A stretch of 64,000 nt of DNA, taken from NCBI RefSeq assembly GCF_000416965.1, contig NZ_ATCL01000021.1:46620-110619 (forward strand). The letters are read 5' to 3'. A program made the translations under genes and the position numbers. Shown here in pieces: positions 24,206-33,756 of this stretch (the stretch's first letter is position 1; each line of letters opens with the position of its first letter). The notes beneath the pieces were generated by a model. It did no database searches and was not told the origin of the DNA. It saw only the letters and a list, made by a program, of their open reading frames with translations. This DNA comes from Exiguobacterium chiriqhucha RW-2. GTDB taxonomy: Bacteria; Bacillota; Bacilli; Exiguobacteriales; Exiguobacteriaceae.

Positions 24206-25432
24206 ATGAAAACATTGAACGAACGCGCACTCGAGATGCATGCCTTCCATCACGGAAAATTGGAAACGACACCGAAAGTCGACGTCGACACGAAAGAAGC
24301 ACTCAGCCTCGCCTATTCGCCTGGCGTCGCCGAACCGTGCCGTCGCATCGCCGAGGATAAAGAGTTGTCGTATGACTACACGCTCCGCGCCAACACGGTC
24401 GCCGTTGTCTCGGACGGGAGCGCCGTGCTCGGTCTCGGCAATATCGGTCCAGAAGCCGCACTGCCGGTCATGGAAGGAAAAGCCGTCTTGTTCAAAAGCT
24501 TCGCTGGCGTCGATGCGTTTCCCATCTGTCTCGACACGCACAACGTCGATGAAATCGTCCGGACGGTCGAACTGCTCGCACCGACGTTTGGTGCCGTCAA
24601 CTTAGAAGACATTAAAGCACCCGAGTGTTTTGAAATCGAAGCCCGTTTGAAACAATCGCTCCCGATTCCTGTCTTCCATGACGACCAGCACGGGACAGCC
24701 ATCGTCGTTTTGGCCGGTCTCGTCAACGCGTTGCGCCTCGTCGATAAAACGATGCCTGAACTCCGTGTCGTCATGAACGGTGCCGGGGCCGCGGGCATCG
24801 CCATCGCCAAACTGTTGAAGCGTTTCGGTGTCGAGGACCTCGTCATCTGTGATACGAAAGGCGCGATTTACGAAGGACGCGTCGAAGGGATGAACCCGTT
24901 CAAAGATCAAATCGCCAAAGCGACGAATCGGAAGCAACACGAAGGATTGCTCGCCGACGTGCTTCAAGGTGCCGACGTCTTTATCGGTGTCTCGGCGGCC
25001 GGGGCCGTCACGGAAGACATGGTCCGCTCGATGGCCGTCGATCCAATCATCTTCGCTCTGGCGAACCCGATTCCGGAGATTATGCCAGACCTCGCGACAA
25101 AAGCCGGGGCGCGTGTCGTCGCGACCGGCCGTTCCGATTTCGCCAACCAAGTGAACAACGTCCTCGCCTTCCCAGGTATTTTCCGGGGCGCACTTGACGT
25201 TCGCGCCAGCGAAATCAATGAGGAGATGAAGGAAGCGGCCGTCCACGCGATTGCCGATTTATTGACCGAAGAAGATTTGGCGAACGGTGTCGTCATCCCG
25301 AGCCCATTCGATGAACGAATCGCACCGGCCGTGGCGGTCGCGGTCGCCAAAGCCGCCGTCGAGACCGGCGTCGCCAAACGTCCTCTCGATGAGGCCGCCA
25401 TCCGTCAGCACGTCAGTCAAAAACATTTGTAA
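24206..25432 (+). CDS. ytsJ: NAD(P)-dependent malic enzyme
   Basis: 408 residues, close to Bacillus YtsJ (about 410). It oxidatively decarboxylates malate to pyruvate. Family motifs: AYSPGVAEPC (substrate Tyr) near residue 33, the catalytic Lys in MEGKAVLF, metal ligands in NLEDIKAPECFEIE and FHDDQHGTAIV, and the nucleotide-binding GAGAAGIAIAKLL near 195. A downstream NPIPEI motif completes the active site. The ATG at 24206 has TAGGGAGA upstream. A much longer open frame reaching into rsgA exists, but terminator and promoter both lie between, so it is not the start. Coenzyme preference is not decided from sequence. Confidence 0.93.
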   Translation: MKTLNERALEMHAFHHGKLETTPKVDVDTKEALSLAYSPGVAEPCRRIAEDKELSYDYTLRANTVAVVSDGSAVLGLGNIGPEAALPVMEGKAVLFKSFAGVDAFPICLDTHNVDEIVRTVELLAPTFGAVNLEDIKAPECFEIEARLKQSLPIPVFHDDQHGTAIVVLAGLVNALRLVDKTMPELRVVMNGAGAAGIAIAKLLKRFGVEDLVICDTKGAIYEGRVEGMNPFKDQIAKATNRKQHEGLLADVLQGADVFIGVSAAGAVTEDMVRSMAVDPIIFALANPIPEIMPDLATKAGARVVATGRSDFANQVNNVLAFPGIFRGALDVRASEINEEMKEAAVHAIADLLTEEDLANGVVIPSPFDERIAPAVAVAVAKAAVETGVAKRPLDEAAIRQHVSQKHL

Positions 25433-25435
25433 TCC

Positions 25436-25473
25436 AAAAACTGCGCAGACCATGATGGTCTGCGCAGTTTTTT
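25436..25473. terminator. Bidirectional terminator, malic enzyme / pflA
   Basis: AAAACTGCGCAGACCA (25437-25452) pairs with 25456-25471 around TGA, flanked by A- and T-runs. It overlaps the pflA stop. Confidence 0.9.
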
Positions 25474-26188
25474 AAACGGTTCCTTGTAAAATCCCTTCCG
25501 CCCATTCGACTTCTTCCGTCGTCGGGGGTTTAATTCCTTTGAGCGGATAGTCGAGACCGAGCGCCTCCCATTTATAGACGCCCATCTCATGGTACGGCAA
25601 AATTTCGACTTTCTCGACGTGGTCGAGCTTTTGAATGAACGCTGCCGTGCGGCGGAGCGCTCCTTCATCAAGTGTCCATTCCGGGACGAGGACGTGGCGA
25701 ATCCACATTTTCGTTCCGCGCTCGGATAAATGTTCAGCGAGCGCGAGCGTGTTGACGTTGCTCCGTCCTGTCAGTTTCTTACACATGTCATCGTCGATAT
25801 GTTTGATATCAAGCAACACGAGGTCCGTATGGTCTAAAATCGCATCCAAGTTAGGGGGACGGAGTGCACCGGACGTGTCGAGTGTCGTATGAAGCCCGTG
25901 TTTCTTTGCTTCACGCAAGAGCGCCTCTAAAAACTCTGGCTGCGCGAGCGGGTCGCCCCCAGAAATCGTGATGCCGCCTTTTGACGCTTCCATGAACGGA
26001 CGATAGCTGAGCGCTTCTTGAATGACGTCCTCGGCCGAACGATGGTTATTCTTTTTGAAATCCCACGTGTCAGCATTGTGGCAATACAAGCAACGAAGCG
26101 CACAACCTTGTAAAAAGACGATAAAACGAATTCCCGGGCCGTCAACGGTTCCAAACGATTCGACCGAGTGTACATATCCCATTGTCAT
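25472..26188 (-). CDS. pflA: Pyruvate formate-lyase activating enzyme
   Basis: 238 residues, a radical-SAM enzyme that puts the glycyl radical on PflB. The 4Fe-4S motif CALRCLYCHN (Cys-x3-Cys-x2-Cys) is near residue 29, and the GGE-like SAM motif appears as TISGGDPLAQ near 75. The start ATG has AGGAGG 8 bases upstream. It follows pflB by 56 bases with a short hairpin between, the standard pflBA order. The last codon meets the bidirectional terminator. Confidence 0.95.
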   Translation of the reverse strand: MTMGYVHSVESFGTVDGPGIRFIVFLQGCALRCLYCHNADTWDFKKNNHRSAEDVIQEALSYRPFMEASKGGITISGGDPLAQPEFLEALLREAKKHGLHTTLDTSGALRPPNLDAILDHTDLVLLDIKHIDDDMCKKLTGRSNVNTLALAEHLSERGTKMWIRHVLVPEWTLDEGALRRTAAFIQKLDHVEKVEILPYHEMGVYKWEALGLDYPLKGIKPPTTEEVEWAEGILQGTV

Positions 26189-26211
26189 CGAAATGACCTC
26201 CTAACGAATGA

Positions 26212-26233
26212 GCGGCCCTCGAGTGAAGGCCGC
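26212..26233 (-). other. Intercistronic hairpin pflB-pflA
   Basis: GCGGCC (26212-26217) pairs with GGCCGC (26228-26233), loop 10 bases, no U-tract. It may shield the pflB 3' end and set the ratio of lyase to activase. Confidence 0.4.
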
Positions 26234-26244
26234 CAAGCCTTTGT

Positions 26245-28491
26245 TTACAATGAACCGTGGAACGTCCGGTTGATGACGTCGATTTGTTGCTCCCGTGTCA
26301 ATTTGATGAAGTTGACCGCATAGCCAGAGACACGAATCGTGAGCTGTGGATATTCTTCCGGGTGCTCCATCGCATCGAGCAACGTCTCACGGTTGAAGAC
26401 GTTGACGTTCAAGTGATGTCCTTTATGCTCGCCGCCCATATAACCGTCAAGGAGTGCCGCCAAGTTGAGTTCACGGGCCACTTCTTCTTTACCGAGCGCT
26501 TTCGGTACGATTGAGAACGTGTATGAAATTCCGTCTTGTGCGTGTTCGAACGGGAGTTTCGCGACTGATGAGAGCGACGCAGCTGCCCCTTTCGTATCGC
26601 GGCCATGCATCGGGTTCGCACCAGGTGCGAACGGTTCGCCGGCGCGACGTCCGTCCGGTGTGTTCCCTGTCTTTTTGCCGTAAACGACGTTTGATGTGAT
26701 CGTCAAGACCGATTGCGTATGGAGCGCATCGCGGTACGTTTTATGCTTGCGTACTTTTTGCATGAACGACTCGACGAGCTCGACGGCAATCGCATCGACA
26801 CGGTCGTCGTTGTTGCCGAATTTAGGGAAGTCGCCTTCTGTCTCGAAGTCGACGGCAATGCCTTGCTCGTTGCGGACCGGTTTCACGGTCGCATATTTGA
26901 TGGCTGACAGACTATCCGCCGTGACCGAGAGGCCGGCGATGCCACATGCCATCGTCCGTAAAATCTCAGGGTCGTGGAGCGCCATCTCGATTCGTTCGTA
27001 TGCATATTTATCATGCATGAAGTGGATGACGTTGAGCGTGTTGACATAGAGCTCGGCGAGCCAATCGAGCGTCCGGTCGAAGTCGGCATACACTTTGTCG
27101 TACGTGAGCACGTCCTCGGTGTTCATCTCCCAAACCGGTGCGATTTGGTCGCCGCTCTTCTCATCACGGCCTCCGTTCATGCTATAAAGGAGTGCTTTCG
27201 CCATGTTGGCGCGGGCTCCGAAGAACTGCATCTGTTTCCCGATTTTCATCGGTGACACACAGCAGGCGATGCCGTAATCGTCACCGAACTCTGGAAGCAT
27301 GAGGTCATCGTTCTCATATTGGATGGCGGACGTCTCAATCGACATCTTCGCACAATATTGTTTGAAGCCTTCTGGCAATTTCGTCGACCAAAGCACCGTC
27401 AAGTTCGGTTCTGGTGCTGGTCCAAGGTTCGAGAGTGAATGCAAGAAGCGGAACGAGCTCTTCGTCACGTTCGAGCGTCCGTCTTCGCTCATCCCACCGA
27501 TTGACTCGGTCACCCATGTTGGGTCACCCGAGAACAATTCGTTATAGTCTGGTGTGCGTAAGAATTTGACGATCCGGAGCTTCATGATGAAGTGGTCGAC
27601 GATTTCTTGAACATCCGACTCGGTCAAACGACCCGCTTCGATGTCACGCTCTGCGTATACATCGAGGAATGTCGAGACACGCCCGAGTGACATGGCGGCG
27701 CCGTTCTGTTCTTTGACGGCTGCGAGATATGCAAGGTATACCCATTGGTACGCCTCTTGTGTATTTTCCGCCGGACGGCCGAGGTCAAACCCGTACGCCG
27801 CACCGAGTTGTTTCAACTCTTGGAGGGCCCGGAGCTGCTCAGACATTTCTTCCCGTGTCCGAATATCTGCCTCTGATAAGAAACCGCCACGGTTCGCCAA
27901 ATCTTTTTTACGTGCGGCAATCAAGAAGTCTAACCCGTACAAGGCAACGCGACGGTAGTCGCCGATAATCCGTCCACGGCCATAGGCATCAGGAAGTCCT
28001 GTGATAATCCCTGACTTCCGTGCTGCTCGCATCTCAGGTGTATACGCATCGAAGACACCTTGGTTATGCGTTTTGCGGATTTCCGAATAAATCTTTGTGA
28101 TTTCAGGGTTCGGTTCGAAGCCATACGATTCAAGTGCAGCGTCGACCATCCGGATGCCGCCGTTCGGATGAATCGAACGTTTGAACGGCTCGTCCGTTTG
28201 AACGCCGACCACTTTCTCGAGCTCTTTGTTTAAGTATCCCGGTCCGTGCGAGACGATTGTCGATGGGTTGTTTTGATCGACGGCCCAAACACCACCGCGT
28301 TCCCGCTCTTCTTTCGTCAATTCCATCACTTGTGCCCAAAGACGATTCGTCGCTTCGGTCGGTCCGACGAGGAAACGGTCGTCTCCTGTGTACTCATGTC
28401 GGTTCAAACGGATAAACTCACCGACGTTCACTTCGTTCGTCCACTGCCCAGGTACAAATCCTGACCAGGCTGATTTAATTTCGGTTGCCAT
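26245..28491 (-). CDS. pflB: Formate C-acetyltransferase (pyruvate formate-lyase)
   Basis: 748 residues, full length. It splits pyruvate and CoA into acetyl-CoA and formate during anaerobic growth. The active-site Cys pair is in [12 protein letters not shown] (about residue 410), and the glycyl-radical motif RVSGYAVNF is near the C-terminus (about 722). The start ATG has GAGGAGTGA upstream. It is followed by pflA. Upstream lie candidate Rex, cre and Fnr sites. Formate made here could feed the fhs product at 56.7 kb. Confidence 0.97.
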   Translation of the reverse strand: MATEIKSAWSGFVPGQWTNEVNVGEFIRLNRHEYTGDDRFLVGPTEATNRLWAQVMELTKEERERGGVWAVDQNNPSTIVSHGPGYLNKELEKVVGVQTDEPFKRSIHPNGGIRMVDAALESYGFEPNPEITKIYSEIRKTHNQGVFDAYTPEMRAARKSGIITGLPDAYGRGRIIGDYRRVALYGLDFLIAARKKDLANRGGFLSEADIRTREEMSEQLRALQELKQLGAAYGFDLGRPAENTQEAYQWVYLAYLAAVKEQNGAAMSLGRVSTFLDVYAERDIEAGRLTESDVQEIVDHFIMKLRIVKFLRTPDYNELFSGDPTWVTESIGGMSEDGRSNVTKSSFRFLHSLSNLGPAPEPNLTVLWSTKLPEGFKQYCAKMSIETSAIQYENDDLMLPEFGDDYGIACCVSPMKIGKQMQFFGARANMAKALLYSMNGGRDEKSGDQIAPVWEMNTEDVLTYDKVYADFDRTLDWLAELYVNTLNVIHFMHDKYAYERIEMALHDPEILRTMACGIAGLSVTADSLSAIKYATVKPVRNEQGIAVDFETEGDFPKFGNNDDRVDAIAVELVESFMQKVRKHKTYRDALHTQSVLTITSNVVYGKKTGNTPDGRRAGEPFAPGANPMHGRDTKGAAASLSSVAKLPFEHAQDGISYTFSIVPKALGKEEVARELNLAALLDGYMGGEHKGHHLNVNVFNRETLLDAMEHPEEYPQLTIRVSGYAVNFIKLTREQQIDVINRTFHGSL

Positions 28492-28547
28492 TGTGGGTCA
28501 CTCCTCATAGTTGAGATAACTGCGTGCTTTCTATAAGTTGAGTGTAC

Positions 28548-28563
28548 GTGAAAACGTGAACAT
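28548..28563. promoter_or_regulatory. cre-like site in the pfl promoter
   Basis: GTGAAAACGTGAACAT matches the cre consensus at 12 of 14 defined positions. It abuts a candidate -10 CATAAT (minus strand, 28562-28567). Confidence 0.35.
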
Positions 28564-28577
28564 TATGTTTTACATTC

Positions 28578-28595
28578 TTGTGAAAGTTGTAACAA
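28578..28595. promoter_or_regulatory. Rex-like box upstream of pflB
   Basis: TTGTGAA-AGTT-GTAACAA has the 18-base form of Rex sites (TTGTGAA-N4-TTCACAA) with two mismatches in the right half. It overlaps where the -35 of the CATAAT promoter would be, so NADH-relieved repression by Rex would be mechanically sensible. Confidence 0.4.
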
Positions 28596-28623
28596 TCTCA
28601 TGAACGTTGGCTTAAAGCCATTT

Positions 28624-28639
28624 TTGTAAGCGCTTTAAA
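28624..28639. promoter_or_regulatory. cre-like site upstream of pflB
   Basis: TTGTAAGCGCTTTAAA matches the cre consensus at 13 of 14 positions and lies upstream of the Rex-like box in the 360-base pflB / 28852 gap. Confidence 0.45.
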
Positions 28640-28753
28640 ATCTGTTATAACGCATTTCTCATTCACTATGAAACAGATAATTCACGTCACGATAGGATTT
28701 ACGTCGATTCTGTATCATCTCGATTCGGATGTGACGATTTATACAGTTTTTAG

Positions 28754-28769
28754 TGTGATGTATATCACG
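28754..28769. promoter_or_regulatory. Fnr-type palindrome
   Basis: TGTGA-TGTATA-TCACG fits the Crp/Fnr consensus TGTGA-N6-TCACA at nine of ten positions. It is centred about 58 bases before the predicted start of the rightward transcript, and about 270 bases before pflB. An Fe-S Fnr is encoded at 37.4-38.2 kb. Confidence 0.55.
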
Positions 28770-28784
28770 ACTCGGGGATAGAAC

Positions 28785-28813
28785 TTGAATTTTTGCCTTA
28801 CATCGGACACAAT
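28785..28813 (+). promoter_or_regulatory. Promoter of the 140-aa gene
   Basis: TTGAAT (28785-28790), 17 bases, CACAAT (28808-28813). The Fnr-type palindrome is just upstream. Confidence 0.5.
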
Positions 28814-28851
28814 GAAGGCAGAACATTGTAGAAGAGGAAGGGGTTCTTCCC

Positions 28852-29274
28852 ATGACGTACGAATTATTGACAGCTGATCACGACTTGAAAGCCGGTGACC
28901 GCATCTCCCTTAAAGTAGAAGCGAACGGTGAACAACGTGATGGATTTATCACAGAATTTGAAGACGCAGGTTTTTGGATTCGGTTTGACGACGACATCGA
29001 AAACGAGGATTTCATCGACTACCGCGATAACTTGCTCGTTGCTCTCATCTCGCGCCCGATTGACGTGGCAGCGACGTATCCAGAGCTCGCTTCATACGAA
29101 CGGTTGACGAAAGAATTGCAGTATCGTGTGTATCAAGGCTTCACCGTCGAAGGCGTCGAGGCGTCGGCTGACCAAATCGATGTGCACATCAAACTCATCG
29201 AGGACGGACAGACGTTCACACAGACACTCCGTTCTTCATTCGACCAAGATACTGAACATGTTCGCTATATCTAA
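28852..29274 (+). CDS. Hypothetical acidic protein (140 aa)
   Basis: 140 residues without signal peptide or membrane segments. The N-terminal half looks like a small beta-barrel (GDRISLKVEANGEQRDGFI, GFWIRFDDDIENEDF), suggestive of a PilZ- or Tudor-like fold, but the PilZ RxxxR motif is not seen. The C-terminal half is beta-rich (DQIDVHIKLIEDGQTF). Function unknown. SD is AGAGGAAGGGG, part of which can pair with CTTCC just before the ATG. It has its own promoter with an Fnr-type site upstream, so oxygen control is possible. Confidence 0.65.
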   Translation: MTYELLTADHDLKAGDRISLKVEANGEQRDGFITEFEDAGFWIRFDDDIENEDFIDYRDNLLVALISRPIDVAATYPELASYERLTKELQYRVYQGFTVEGVEASADQIDVHIKLIEDGQTFTQTLRSSFDQDTEHVRYI

Positions 29275-29328
29275 GACAGGGAGCGCTTATGCTTCCTTTG
29301 TTTTTGCCCCACGATAAGGAGAATTGAT

Positions 29329-30495
29329 ATGAACTTTACAAAACCATTTATTAACGAAGCCTGGGATCGCCTTGGCTTTACTGAACCAATGCCGGTCCAA
29401 GCCGAAGCCTTCCCGCTTCTTCTTGACGGAAAAGACGTCACGATCGAAGCGCCCACAGGTACCGGGAAGACGCTTGCTTATTTGTTACCCGCCATTGAAA
29501 AAATCGACGCCTCGAACGACCGGATTCAAGTCGTCATCGTCGCGCCGACGCGTGAGCTCGTCATGCAGATTCAAACGGTCGCGCAACGCTTCACCGAGAA
29601 AGGTGATGTCCGCATCGCTTCATTTATTGGCGGTGTCGAATTGAAACGTCAAATCGATCGCTTGAAGAAAAAGCCCCATTTGATTGTCGGGACACCGGGC
29701 CGACTCGTCGAACTGATCGACAAGAAAAAATTGAAGCTTCATGAGACGCACACAATCGTCCTCGATGAAGCTGACCAAATCATCGATAGCGGATTAACAG
29801 AAGCTGCCGAACGCATCATCAAGCACACGGCGCACGAACATCAAATCGCCCTCGTATCGGCAACGCTCACAGACACGCTTCAAGCATGGGCTGCCCCGTT
29901 CTTGAAGGAGCCGGCACACGTGAAAATCGAACGAGCTGTGAGCAGTCAAGTGACGTACGGCTATATGTTGACGACACGCCGCTATAAGCCGGAATTGCTT
30001 CGTCGTTTGTCACACGTCAACGGCGTCAAAGCGCTCGCTTTCATCAACAACCGCTCATTCTTGCCACCACTCAGAGGCGAACTCGATAAAATGAAAGTGA
30101 ATTACCGGATGCTCGACAGCCTAAAAGGGAAACGCGAACGCGTGGAGACGCTCCGTGAATTCCGGAAAGGCGACTATCCACTTCTCATCACGACGGGTCT
30201 CGCGGCCCGTGGTCTCGACATCGAAGAAGTGACGCACGTCGTCCACTTCGATTTGCCAGAATCGATTGATGACTTCATTCACCGCTCGGGCCGGACGGCA
30301 CGCGGGAATGCGGCCGGGACCGTGCTCTCGCTCGTGACGGATGAAGACTTGACGCACTTGAAATCGTTCGCTCGCCAGCTAGGCGTGGAATTGAAAGAAC
30401 TCGAGATTTATCGTGGCGATGTCATCGAGAAACGGATCGAAGATAAACCGCCGGTCGTGAAGCGTCCTGCGAACAAACGAGGACCGCGCCGATGA
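29329..30495 (+). CDS. DEAD-box RNA helicase, YfmL-like
   Basis: 388 residues, a minimal two-RecA-domain helicase. Motifs: MPVQAEAFP (Q), APTGTGKT (I), PTRELV (Ia), VGTPGRL (Ib), DEAD (II), SAT (III), and the C-terminal block ending HRSGRTARG (VI). A short basic tail (RPANKRGPRR) follows. The variant HRSGRTAR differs from the usual HRIGRTGR and is shared with YfmL, a ribosome-biogenesis helicase in Bacillus. The ATG follows AAGGAGAA. It overlaps the next gene by 4 bases, so they form a pair. Confidence 0.88.
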   Translation: MNFTKPFINEAWDRLGFTEPMPVQAEAFPLLLDGKDVTIEAPTGTGKTLAYLLPAIEKIDASNDRIQVVIVAPTRELVMQIQTVAQRFTEKGDVRIASFIGGVELKRQIDRLKKKPHLIVGTPGRLVELIDKKKLKLHETHTIVLDEADQIIDSGLTEAAERIIKHTAHEHQIALVSATLTDTLQAWAAPFLKEPAHVKIERAVSSQVTYGYMLTTRRYKPELLRRLSHVNGVKALAFINNRSFLPPLRGELDKMKVNYRMLDSLKGKRERVETLREFRKGDYPLLITTGLAARGLDIEEVTHVVHFDLPESIDDFIHRSGRTARGNAAGTVLSLVTDEDLTHLKSFARQLGVELKELEIYRGDVIEKRIEDKPPVVKRPANKRGPRR

Positions 30496-31133
30496 AAAAA
30501 GACCGGAAAGTAATTCCATTCCCTTTGCTTGTAGAAGAGTCCGAATTGCTGGCCGAGCTGAAAAAGTTGTATGAGCAAGCCGCGCTCGCTCGCAGCACAC
30601 ATTGGACGAACTATATTCAAGAAATCGCCTCGGAAGGCACGTGGCAGTTGAAAGACGCCGAGCTATTCCGCGACCTGTTCATCGACTGGGCCGTCTTCTT
30701 TGAGACGGACGAGGACGGGATGACACCGCACGGCCGCTATTTGGCGGATCAAAAAGCCGACATGTCCCCTGCCTTGTATCACGCGCTCCGTGGCTTGGCG
30801 GTCCCGCGTTGTTCAGTGTTTGAAGTGACCGAGGAAGGACTGCGCGATTGGGAGACGAAAGAGACGTATCGCGTCAACCTTCCAGAAAAACGTGAGGTCG
30901 GCGACATTATGCTCGGCAAGCTGCTCGATATCCGAGGCAGCTGGCGTTTCGGGTCGGCGTTCCTCGCTCTTCCGGCGAAAATGGCCGGTAACGTATCGGA
31001 CCTGTATATCGACTTCACCGATGAGGTCGGTCCGGGTGCGTTCCTCGATCAGTTCCCAGAGTTCTGTGCAGAACTGATCGACATGTTGCTCGATTTAGAA
31101 GACGGGGTCATCGTCCCGAAACCATCAAAATAA
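30492..31133 (+). CDS. Conserved hypothetical coupled to the helicase (213 aa)
   Basis: 213 residues, soluble, acidic. Starts at the ATG overlapping the helicase stop (ATGA). The N-terminal 60 residues look helical (LLAELKKLYEQAALARS), then Trp-rich segments (FIDWAVFFETDEDG, ETKETYRVNLPEKREVGD) and a C-terminal helical end. No family recognised. Tight coupling suggests it works with the YfmL-like helicase or is dosage-matched to it. The terminator begins in its last codons. Confidence 0.65.
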   Translation: MKKDRKVIPFPLLVEESELLAELKKLYEQAALARSTHWTNYIQEIASEGTWQLKDAELFRDLFIDWAVFFETDEDGMTPHGRYLADQKADMSPALYHALRGLAVPRCSVFEVTEEGLRDWETKETYRVNLPEKREVGDIMLGKLLDIRGSWRFGSAFLALPAKMAGNVSDLYIDFTDEVGPGAFLDQFPEFCAELIDMLLDLEDGVIVPKPSK

Positions 31134-31160
31134 CCGAGAGGCGGTCGCCTCTCGGTTATT
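31129..31160. terminator. Bidirectional terminator
   Basis: AATAACCGAGAGGCG (31129-31143) pairs with 31146-31160, a 15-bp stem serving the rightward 213-aa gene and the leftward 366-aa gene. Confidence 0.9.
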
Positions 31161-31162
31161 TG

Positions 31163-32263
31163 TTATTCCACGTAGAATTGCGTGCTCGGAAGCAACGCTT
31201 TCGCTTCGTCGTTCGTCGCTTTCACAACGGCGCTCGAGATGGCTTTTCCATCTTGATATACATCGATGACGGCGCCCTCTTTTGTCGGACGGGCATGGTA
31301 CAATTGGTCGCCAACGTAAGAGGTCGTGCCGACCGAACCATCGATGACTTGACGCGTCGATTGTTTACCCGTCTTCAAATCGACGACAAGTTCGGTCCCA
31401 CCTTCTTGTAACGCAATTAACTGATCCTCATAAACGGTCGCATTCCACATGTCACCATCTGGCATCAATTCAACGACTTGCTTCGTTTCCACGTCATACG
31501 CATGAAGCCCCGCTTTCTCTTGCTCACTCAAATACGTTTCTCCACCCTCTGTAACCGATGTCTGTTCGGTCATGCTGACCGGGATGAACCGATTGTCTGC
31601 GTCAATCGTTGCCACGTATGGTCGGAATGCCCAAGAAGTGCCTGTCACAGACGAAATGGCTTCATCTTGCAGTTTCACGGTTTCGATCTTGATTTGTTTG
31701 GCGCCTTCATCGATCATGGCAATTTTTGTGACTGGATTTTCCCCGTACCCGTCGCGATAAATGACATGTACGTTTCCTGCACGAACGAACAGGCCGGCCC
31801 AAGGGCTATCCATGAGTTCAGACGCACCATTGACGTCTGTCCCAAAGATTTGTTTAGTCACATCCTGACCGTTCAAGCGAAACACAGCAATCTCTTTATT
31901 CCCGTCCTGCCCGATCCCGATATAACCGTCAGGCGTCTGAATCGATTGCACAAAACTTAGACCTGAGAGTTGCCGATAAAAGTCGCGCACGGACGAGTCG
32001 ACCTCGTCGTCATACGCTAACGCCTGTTCGATATAATTCAAATCAGTCGTCACCTGACTTTGGTCGATCGTCACTTCGAACCGTTCTTTCTCGCCTTCTT
32101 CCGTATTGTAGTACAAGTTCACTGTTTGATCTTTCCAAACCTCAGGATTCGTCGTGACGGCCAAGTCCCATTCTGCTTTCGTGTCCCTCATATCAAAAGC
32201 AAACGTCCCGAGACCGATGACGATGACCGCGCCGAGCGCGGCCACATTCCACATTCGTTTCAT
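31163..32263 (-). CDS. Membrane-anchored extracytoplasmic protein of ABC operon, unknown function
   Basis: 366 residues. A signal-anchor (about residues 5-24, WNVAALGAVIVIGLGTFAF) is followed by a soluble region with repeated short beta-hairpins (DGYIGIGQDGNKEIAVF, GLFVRAGNVHVIYRDG, LHAYDVETKQVVEL, ELVVDLKTGKQ), suggesting a beta-propeller-like fold. No family recognised. It begins 9 bases after the permease and is the last gene of the GntR-ABC operon. It may be the outside partner of that transporter. Confidence 0.7.
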   Translation of the reverse strand: MKRMWNVAALGAVIVIGLGTFAFDMRDTKAEWDLAVTTNPEVWKDQTVNLYYNTEEGEKERFEVTIDQSQVTTDLNYIEQALAYDDEVDSSVRDFYRQLSGLSFVQSIQTPDGYIGIGQDGNKEIAVFRLNGQDVTKQIFGTDVNGASELMDSPWAGLFVRAGNVHVIYRDGYGENPVTKIAMIDEGAKQIKIETVKLQDEAISSVTGTSWAFRPYVATIDADNRFIPVSMTEQTSVTEGGETYLSEQEKAGLHAYDVETKQVVELMPDGDMWNATVYEDQLIALQEGGTELVVDLKTGKQSTRQVIDGSVGTTSYVGDQLYHARPTKEGAVIDVYQDGKAISSAVVKATNDEAKALLPSTQFYVE

Positions 32264-32272
32264 CTGCTCACC

Positions 32273-33079
32273 TCACACACTTAGTTTTTTCGTCAAGTAG
32301 AGACGACTTAACCATACCGTTACACTCATCCATCCCATCAGACCGAGCCCAACCACAACCATCATCTCGTCCATGAACAATCGACTTTCTAGGAAAAAGA
32401 ACGCCGTCACTGGAACGGCAATCAACGCCCCAAGCATCAATATCGCAATAATCGGTGACCACAATGTGCGTTGCCATAGACTCCGCTCAATCAACACGAA
32501 TGCGAAGATGAATAAAATGACGAGCACGATGAGCACTTGATGAATCAGGAAATTGACGAAAGACGCAGGATACATCGGCGAGAGAGCTCCATCGAAGCGA
32601 ATCGCTTGTTCGAACGACCCACCCACCGGAATCATCTGCGAGTCCAACCAACTCGAAAACGCTATGTACTGGAGTTTGAGCGCAATCCACTGGACGGAGA
32701 ACAAGCCAAGGATCATCAACATCATCGTCACTAGCTTCGCACCGAAGACGATCATCCGTTTTTGCGGCATGAGCAATAGGCGCATCATGAACGTCCCACG
32801 GCCTTGGAAGTCACGGTACCAAATCCAAAAACTGAAGAATACCATCGCCGCGACCGCCACGCCGATTGACAAGATGAACGGTGTCCCTCCGAGATAATTG
32901 GCAAACGTTAAGACGTAATCTGGCGTCCCGGTGCGACGAATCTCTTCATACATATTCGTCTCGCTCCATAAAAAGAAGCCGAGCCAAGCGAACTGTGCGA
33001 CAACAAGCAATGTGATCAAGATGAGATACGGTTTCGTCGCCCGCTCCACTTCCCACCCGAGTAATTTTAATAGGTTCAC
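32273..33079 (-). CDS. ABC transporter permease
   Basis: 268 residues, about six hydrophobic helices (first at about 20-40, then 62-80, 107-125, 166-200, 207-227 and 240-260). The GTG start overlaps the ATPase stop by 4 bases. It resembles ABC-2-type permeases found next to YtrA-subfamily regulators. With a single ATPase it would make a homodimeric exporter. Substrate is unknown; relatives handle antimicrobial peptides or cell-wall antibiotics. Confidence 0.8.
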   Translation of the reverse strand: MNLLKLLGWEVERATKPYLILITLLVVAQFAWLGFFLWSETNMYEEIRRTGTPDYVLTFANYLGGTPFILSIGVAVAAMVFFSFWIWYRDFQGRGTFMMRLLLMPQKRMIVFGAKLVTMMLMILGLFSVQWIALKLQYIAFSSWLDSQMIPVGGSFEQAIRFDGALSPMYPASFVNFLIHQVLIVLVILFIFAFVLIERSLWQRTLWSPIIAILMLGALIAVPVTAFFFLESRLFMDEMMVVVGLGLMGWMSVTVWLSRLYLTKKLSV

Positions 33080-33756
33080 GCGCCATACTCCTCTCTCATG
33101 ACATCGACAATCGACTTCCCATGAATGAAGCGGACGTCCTCGACATCGAACTCGCGAACGATCCGGCCGCGGTTCAACATGACGGCCTTGTCGACCAAGT
33201 ATTCGATGTCTTCAATCTCATGCGTCGTAATCAACACGCCGCGGTCTTCCATAATGTCACTCGAGAACAACTCGACAATTTGTTCTTTCGAGAACACGTC
33301 GATCCCTGAGAATGGTTCGTCTAGCAACAAATAGTCCGGATCTTGGGCAATGCCGAGCGCCAAGTTCACTTTCGCGAGCGTCCCTTTCGACAGTTCGTTC
33401 AACTTGTCCTCCGGGAACAGCTTGAACTCATCGACAAGACGGGCAAACAATTTCGGGTCGAACTTTGGATAAAAGTCGCGCATGAACGCCTCGCACTGTT
33501 CAATGGTGAAATGGATGGGAAACGTCGAATGGTCCGGTACGAACGCGACACGATTCAAATCGATCGGTTTGCCGTCGACAAGCACCGTCCCCTGGTCGAA
33601 CGGCGTCAGTCCCATGATGCCTTTTAAAATCGTCGATTTCCCGGTACCGTTCAACCCGATCAAGCACGTGATTTCCCCTTTTTGGGCCGTGAACGACACC
33701 TCTTCGATGACTTGTTTTTTGCGGTAACGCTTCTTAACTCCCAGTACTTCGATCAT
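33076..33756 (-). CDS. ABC transporter ATP-binding protein
   Basis: 226 residues from the ATG at 33756, with GGGGAGGGGAA upstream; the open frame runs upstream through gntR. Walker A GLNGTGKST is near residue 37, Q-loop region FVPDHSTF, signature LSKGTLAKV, Walker B YLLLDEPFSG, switch His in ITTHEIED. The signature is a variant (LSKGT instead of LSGGQ), common in ABC-2 exporters of this group. The start overlaps the 3' end of gntR by 23 bases. Confidence 0.88.
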   Translation of the reverse strand: MIEVLGVKKRYRKKQVIEEVSFTAQKGEITCLIGLNGTGKSTILKGIMGLTPFDQGTVLVDGKPIDLNRVAFVPDHSTFPIHFTIEQCEAFMRDFYPKFDPKLFARLVDEFKLFPEDKLNELSKGTLAKVNLALGIAQDPDYLLLDEPFSGIDVFSKEQIVELFSSDIMEDRGVLITTHEIEDIEYLVDKAVMLNRGRIVREFDVEDVRFIHGKSIVDVMREEYGA

